A stretch of 50,372 nucleotides of DNA from Gammaproteobacteria bacterium (GTDB lineage Bacteria > Pseudomonadota > Gammaproteobacteria > S012-40). The number at the start of each line of letters is the position of its first letter. Position 1 is the first letter of the stretch. The notes under the pieces are model-generated. The model was not told where the DNA came from. It made no database searches and saw only the letters and a list, made by a program, of their open reading frames with translations. The stretch is from the NCBI GenBank assembly GCA_027021445.1, contig JALUUH010000048.1, forward strand, positions 1-50,372, given 5' to 3'. The translations under genes were made by a program, and so were the position numbers. Positions 49,745 to 50,372 of the stretch are shown piece after piece.

Positions 49745-49791
49745 GATGATCCTAGAAGCCTGTTGGGCCTTGATAGTGTACTAGGATCATC
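49745..49791. repeat. 11-bp perfect inverted repeat
   Basis: GATGATCCTAG (49745-49755) and CTAGGATCATC (49781-49791) are exact reverse complements with a 25-base loop. It lies 15 bp past the secreted-protein stop and directly before the tandem repeats. No T-run follows, so it is not a typical terminator; it could be a small element end or recombination site. Confidence 0.6.
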
Positions 49792-49800
49792 TATTAAAAG

Positions 49801-49920
49801 ATTAAAGCAGATTAAAGCAGATTAAAGCAGATTAAAGCAGATTAAAGCAGATTAAAGCAGATTAAAGCAGATTAAAGCAGATTAAAGCAGATTAAAGCAG
49901 ATTAAAGCAGATTAAAGCAG
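49801..49920. repeat. Twelve-copy 10-bp tandem repeat
   Basis: Twelve perfect head-to-tail copies of ATTAAAGCAG, with partial units on both sides (ATTAAAAG at 49793 and ATTAAAGG at 49921). Perfect identity points to recent slippage expansion. The period is close to one helical turn. No spacers, so not CRISPR. Confidence 0.97.
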
Positions 49921-49923
49921 ATT

Positions 49924-49942
49924 AAAGGGCTCTGACCCCTTT
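49924..49942. repeat. REP-like palindrome
   Basis: AAAGGG-CTCTGAC-CCCTTT: a 6-bp stem with a 7-base loop. The core GGGCTCTGACCCC is of a kind widely seen in dispersed palindromes linked to RAYT transposases. One copy only in this window; no RAYT gene seen. Confidence 0.5.
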
Positions 49943-49947
49943 TGTGC

Positions 49948-50268
49948 TCTGATGGTTATCTGTGCGCAACTACAATTACTACTTTGGATTACCTTATATC
50001 GAAAGCCATAAATAAAAAACAGGCAAAGGTAGAGATTAAAAAATTGCTCGCTATTTTCAGAATAGCTGAGGTTAACTCAAAAGTTTTAGAGTTATCCATA
50101 AACTCAAAATTTGCCGATTTCGAGAATGCTGTTCAATATTATTCTGGTGAATGTTGTAACATGAATGGTCTTGTAGCTAGAAACATAAAAGACTATAAAA
50201 ATACCAGCCTGCCTGTCTATACTCCCGAAGAGTTGTGGGGGATAGAGTATTTTCCAATAGACAAATGA
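49948..50268 (+). pseudogene. PIN-domain protein lacking its N-terminus
   Basis: 106 codons that read SDGYLCATTITTLDYLISKA to the end, with KFADFENAVQYYSGECC and LVARNIKDYKNTSLPVYTPE matching the C-terminal two thirds of VapC-like PIN nucleases (the conserved D-F-E/D-A-x-Q and R-N-x-K-D-F blocks). The first aspartate block (I-D-T-N-V) is missing: upstream lies the palindrome and tandem repeat. The only in-frame start is a TTG inside the palindrome. Probably a dead toxin gene cut by the repeat element. Confidence 0.7.
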
Positions 50269-50288
50269 GTCTGAAACGGGGGTAGTTA

Positions 50289-50372
50289 TTATGCTCGTTT
50301 TTTATCCTGCTCAAAAATCAGGTTAAACAGCTTCTGCCGCTCAGTGTTTAATATTTCAGCGGCTTGGTTATC
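50289..50372 (-). CDS. C-terminal end of an unidentified protein (partial)
   Basis: The window closes inside a minus-strand open frame that gives 27 residues, including AAEILNTERQKLFNLIFEQD, and ends KKRA before TAA at 50289-50291. It is helical and charged. No family can be assigned from so short a piece. Confidence 0.4.
   Translation of the reverse strand, partial: DNQAAEILNTERQKLFNLIFEQDKKRA

Noticed and set aside
49801..49920. Tandem repeat as a CRISPR array
   Set aside because: Units are 10 bp with no spacers and no cas genes nearby.

Overview
The window looks like a chromosomal piece of a moderately AT-rich gammaproteobacterium. Two syntenic blocks support this: a continuous tuf-S10-spc-alpha ribosomal superoperon followed by uvrA/MFS/ssb, and the recA-recX-alaS-lysC-csrA-tRNA-Ser-tRNA-Arg block. 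I cannot name the genus. The accessory regions carry mobile-element debris and several broken genes.

Region 1 (1-13860, + strand). The 3' end of tuf, then rpsJ through rplQ: 26 ribosomal proteins, secY and rpoA, closed by a strong terminator. There is a possible terminator/promoter pair between rpsQ and rplN and a structured leader before rpsM. Ribosomal protein S4 is odd: it starts with TTG and carries four zinc-type cysteines at positions 9, 12, 26 and 31.

Region 2 (13890-23160). A SAM hydroxide adenosyltransferase (DUF62), a 43-residue membrane protein with a strong ribosome binding site, a decayed AAA-type ATPase fragment, and a foldback MITE that supplies the uvrA stop codon. Then come uvrA (-), an MFS transporter, ssb, a DUF2058 protein and a long RluA-type pseudouridine synthase.

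Region 3 (23230-35231). A DUF4331 exported protein, a transposase/ParD remnant, a transglutaminase-like protease and a second MITE copy. Next is a compact type VI secretion spike cluster on + : a DUF2169 adaptor fused through a coiled coil to pentapeptide repeats, a second pentapeptide protein, DUF3540, a DUF4150 PAAR-like tip, a large VgrG with an atypical insertion, and small unrecognised proteins. No T6SS core genes (tssB/C, hcp, tssM, clpV) are present, so this is an orphan spike module that presumably uses an apparatus encoded elsewhere. It is the best candidate for new biology here.

Region 4 (35500-44500). Tail-specific protease Prc, two tRNAs, csrA with an acidic tail, lysC, alaS, recX, and recA behind a LexA-type box.

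Region 5 (44500-50372). A degraded conserved gene, an SMR transporter, adenine deaminase, a bacterial voltage-gated sodium channel, a clan-A-like glycosidase lipoprotein, a secreted protein whose signal peptide is frameshifted in an A7 run, and a 12-copy 10-bp tandem repeat abutting a REP-like palindrome and a headless PIN-domain gene. At the end is the 3' end of an unidentified minus-strand gene. All lengths and motifs were read directly from translations; family names rest on motif recognition, not on database searches.
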